Shown: positions 61,701-64,000 of the stretch, in pieces
Position numbering within the stretch: the first letter of the stretch is position 1
Layout: the number at the start of each line of letters is the position of its first letter
NCBI RefSeq assembly: GCF_001625215.2
Contig: NC_030383.2
Coordinates: forward strand, 54,184,380 to 54,248,379
Source: Daucus carota subsp. sativus
Lineage: Eukaryota; Streptophyta; Magnoliopsida; Apiales; Apiaceae
Reading direction: 5' to 3'
DNA: 64,000 nt
Notes under the pieces: generated by a model
The model's database searches: none
What the model was told of the DNA's origin: nothing
What the model saw: the letters and a program-made list of their open reading frames with translations, nothing else
Translations under genes and position numbers: made by a program

Positions 61701-62700
61701 ATAAATTTTTTCCTTAGGAACTCTAACAGTGAGTGTAGTACTGTAACTAAAGTGTCTACACGATGATTCCATATTTAAACAAGTTACTGACAGTTCAATT
61801 TCACAGTTTATTTACTCTTACAAAGTTGCAGTTTTTTTTCTTCAGTCCATTTTTACAGGTAATTCATTTTTCGGATACAAGAGTCAGAAACTAGGCTCGA
61901 CATCAGTTACATAGTGCTCTGATGGCAACACCACACAGACATGTCCACTTAATAATCCAGAAATATGCTGACACCGATAATTTATCAGCACAACAATGTC
62001 CAGAGTATTTCAGGTGGATTTACCAGGTGGATAACAATATTAAGTGAATATGACCTGATGATTATGTACTTTGTTTCCAATGTGATCGGATTAATTTTTA
62101 TTTTTCTTTTGGAAAAAAAGAATCATCCTCATTTATGTTAATACATGAATTGTTTAGTTTGATTTCTATCCATAAAATTCATATTTTTAGTCGCATAAAA
62201 AATTTCAGTAGGTATATGATTTTAAATTTCATAATTTATATTCTAATTTAGATCAATGTTAAGATAAAAGTTAATAAATTTTACTCTATCTCTTTCAGAA
62301 AGCATTTAATCTAAATCTCATATAAAAGAGAAATAAGAAAATTCAAAGTCAATTATAGTTGTGAATTACGCAGTCAAATAATGCCAACGCTGATCATCAA
62401 GGTATCATGCTCTCAAGATCCGATTTTTTCAGATATGTTATGGATTAAAATCTATCAGTTTGCATACCAGAAGTAGAATTTATAATATTGCTTCTTCCTG
62501 CAGAAAGGCATAACCATAATGTTGCTGGAACATTTATCATATTCCATTATTTTCATTTATTTAAGGTAGCATCAGCAGATCAACTCCAGCGTCAGGAAAC
62601 CCGCATTCATAAATGTCTACATGTCTGAAATTGATGAGCCTGGTCAGGAAAATCTAATGTTAATACTGATTTAATTTATTTTCAGACCTCATTTTAATGA
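58768..62700. other. Non-coding Helitron interior
   Basis: No gene recognised. Contents include a possible minus-strand SINE head near 61197-61265, a gtgtcggacac-type repeat at about 61270-61480, and an inverted repeat pair at 60858-60887 / 61914-61942. Confidence 0.45.
61197..61265 (-). repeat. SINE-like tRNA-derived head
   Basis: The minus strand reads an A-box-like TAGCAACCTAGCGGTAAACG and, ~45 bp on, a B-box-like GGTTCGATCAT. Spacing and sequence suit a degenerate SINE. Confidence 0.4.
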
Positions 62701-62749
62701 AAATTTTAATAATTTACTCGCACGCGAAGCGCGGGCATAATTCCCTAGT

Positions 62750-63748
62750 GTAATTTAATTGATGTAAATTGACGTAACCGCGTGGTCATTCATATTTATA
62801 ATTAGATGGCTTATTAGCACACTATAAATAAACCGCACATAAAATAAATAATAATTTTATAATCAAATAACTAAACATCATCATGTGGTATAATAAATTA
62901 TTAAGTCGACTGTAGTTCAAATTTGGATGTTATCCCCGTGTGAGATATCCTTCTATACATGATAGTATTAACTAATTTGAATGTTGTCCTCAAGATGAGA
63001 TATCCTTTTATACATAGTAGTATTAACTTATTAAGATCAAAAAGATTGCTAAAGTGGTATTGTTAGCTTTTCATTGCAATGGAAAGAGTGCAAAGTAAAG
63101 TTACCAACTTTTAACACCTTTATCGAATGAAAAAAAGTGTATAAATCACCCTAAAGTCATTTAGTTTCTTATCTTGTTATAATTACACTTGTACAAAATA
63201 TGTGGCAACTTCAGATACCAATTATTGGAGCAAATTTTTATGTAAAAATTGTCGAAAGAAAAAAAATAAAAAAATAATACTTTTGATAATTTATCATTTT
63301 AAGCAATTTTAGTTAGAGATGCTCTAAGGTCCAAATTATTAAACCCTGGTCAAAGAAAACAGGCTTGTATTCGTTTATAACTTTTTCAATGAACTGACCT
63401 GCCATTTCCTCCATTTAAGTTATTAAAATCATGATTATCACATGTTCTGTATATTAAACGAGATCAAAATATTGCAAGTGGAAATTCCATCACAATATTA
63501 ACAAAAATCATTTTTCTAACATTCATTCAAAATAGAAATTGGAGAACCGGAATAAACATAAAAGGTATAAAAAGTTGCATCCTGTTGGTTCTTTATTCCT
63601 CTCTTTTTTATTTTATTCAACAAACAGCTAGAACAAATTATCTAAAAGAAACCACAAACAAAAAAAACCCAAAAAAAACTAGGTAATACATGTCTCAAAC
63701 AAAATTTGATTCAGCAAGATTAGTAGCAAGATTAGTGTCACAAGCTAA
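62750..63748. other. Intergenic plus 3' UTR of SDR gene
   Basis: AT-rich. A pair of phrases (ttgtcctcaagatgagatatcc / ttatccccgtgtgagatatcc) forms a short direct repeat near 62930-63005. The right end should be the 3' UTR of the minus-strand gene. Confidence 0.5.
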
Positions 63749-63913
63749 CTACTTGGAAGCTGTCAACTCCAAGCTGAAATCCCACAGTTTCTTGGCCAGT
63801 TCTTCATCCTTAGCCAAAGAGCCTGGTTCAGCTTGGTTGCTGTCCATAAAATATCCGCCAGAGACACCGTTAACTTTGGGATTCAATGCCAAATAGCATG
63901 ATGTTGCTGCCCC
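63749..63913 (-). CDS. Short-chain dehydrogenase TIC32-like, last exon (partial)
   Basis: A 165-nt terminal exon after a CAG acceptor, encoding 54 aa and a stop. It begins [20 protein letters not shown] and continues with [20 protein letters not shown] and KKLWDFS. This is the C-terminal segment of plant short-chain dehydrogenase/reductases of the TIC32 / WWOX-like group. Those enzymes bind NADP(H); pea TIC32 acts at the chloroplast inner envelope. The catalytic YxxxK and Rossmann parts lie beyond the right edge of the window, so activity cannot be judged. Confidence 0.82.
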   Translation of the reverse strand, partial: GAATSCYLALNPKVNGVSGGYFMDSNQAEPGSLAKDEELAKKLWDFSLELTASK

Positions 63914-64000
63914 CTGTAAACAACATGGATTTGTTACTAAATTATGTCATGCTACCTTAAATGAATAACGTAGAGAAACAGATTAGGGGTCTTGGGAAAC

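Larger units (their letters stand above)
55485..62748 (+). mobile_element. Probable Helitron, ~7.3 kb, with captured gene pieces
   Basis: The 3' end is convincing: a GC hairpin (CGCACGCGAAGCGCGGG, about 62719-62735), a ~9-nt spacer and CTAG (62745-62748) followed by T. The 5' end is tentative: TCCTATATACTAAAATACC at 55485 resembles plant Helitron 5' termini, but the flanking base is T rather than A. Inside are a decayed multi-exon gene and an ABCC transporter fragment. No Rep/helicase core was seen, so it would be non-autonomous. Confidence 0.6.

Overview
The window is plant nuclear DNA, almost certainly eudicot. It has AT-rich intergenic sequence, multi-exon genes with GT-AG introns, a DYW-class PPR gene, a CASP-like gene, eIF3G, and many plant transposable elements. 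Repeat style hints at an asterid (perhaps Apiaceae), but this is only an impression.

Layout. 1-10.2 kb is repeat land: a tRNA-derived SINE, Stowaway-type MITEs and a complete, very young Ty1/copia retrotransposon (3937-9225, minus strand; 375-bp LTRs differing at 2 positions, 5-bp target duplication, intact 1470-aa polyprotein). 10.2-19.1 kb is an 11-exon RCC1-repeat gene (476 aa) whose promoter has a G-box cluster and a perfect heat-shock element; intron 4 holds a hAT-type MITE. 19.9-22.3 kb is a MITE cluster, including a large fold-back. 23.5-26.4 kb is eIF3G on the minus strand (2 exons, 299 aa). 28-34.2 kb is a GDP-mannose pyrophosphorylase gene broken by a 769-bp hAT element inside an exon (8-bp TSD) and by a 3' frameshift. 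34.8-41.7 kb is a tandem duplication of a CASP-like (CASPL5-type) gene: one copy decayed (34.9-36.8 kb) and one intact (39.4-41.4 kb). Between them lies an intronless DYW-type PPR gene.

42.69-55.09 kb is the centre of interest. It is a 12.4-kb Mutator-like element (MULE) with a perfect 10-bp target-site duplication and inverted ends identical over the first 54 bp. It carries five apparently intact genes. These are a MURA-type transposase (907 aa), a plant-mobile-domain (PMD) protein (434 aa) whose coding end overlaps the transposase tail-to-tail by 43 bp, two paralogous acidic-tailed proteins I do not recognise (172 and 214 aa, divergently transcribed), and a third unrecognised small protein (143 aa). 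Two ~1-kb duplicated blocks lie between divergent genes and look like shared bidirectional promoters. Eight copies of the octamer GTTCGCCC, four per end, lie just inside the termini and are candidate transposase binding sites.

55.5-62.75 kb looks like a Helitron. It has a convincing 3' hairpin plus CTAG terminus and a tentative 5' end. It carries a decayed multi-exon gene and a captured fragment of an ABCC (MRP-type) transporter gene. The window ends with the last exon of a minus-strand short-chain dehydrogenase related to TIC32.

Methods limit: everything was read by eye; no alignment, domain search or expression data were available. Exon joins were chosen by splice consensus, reading-frame continuity and remembered family sequences.
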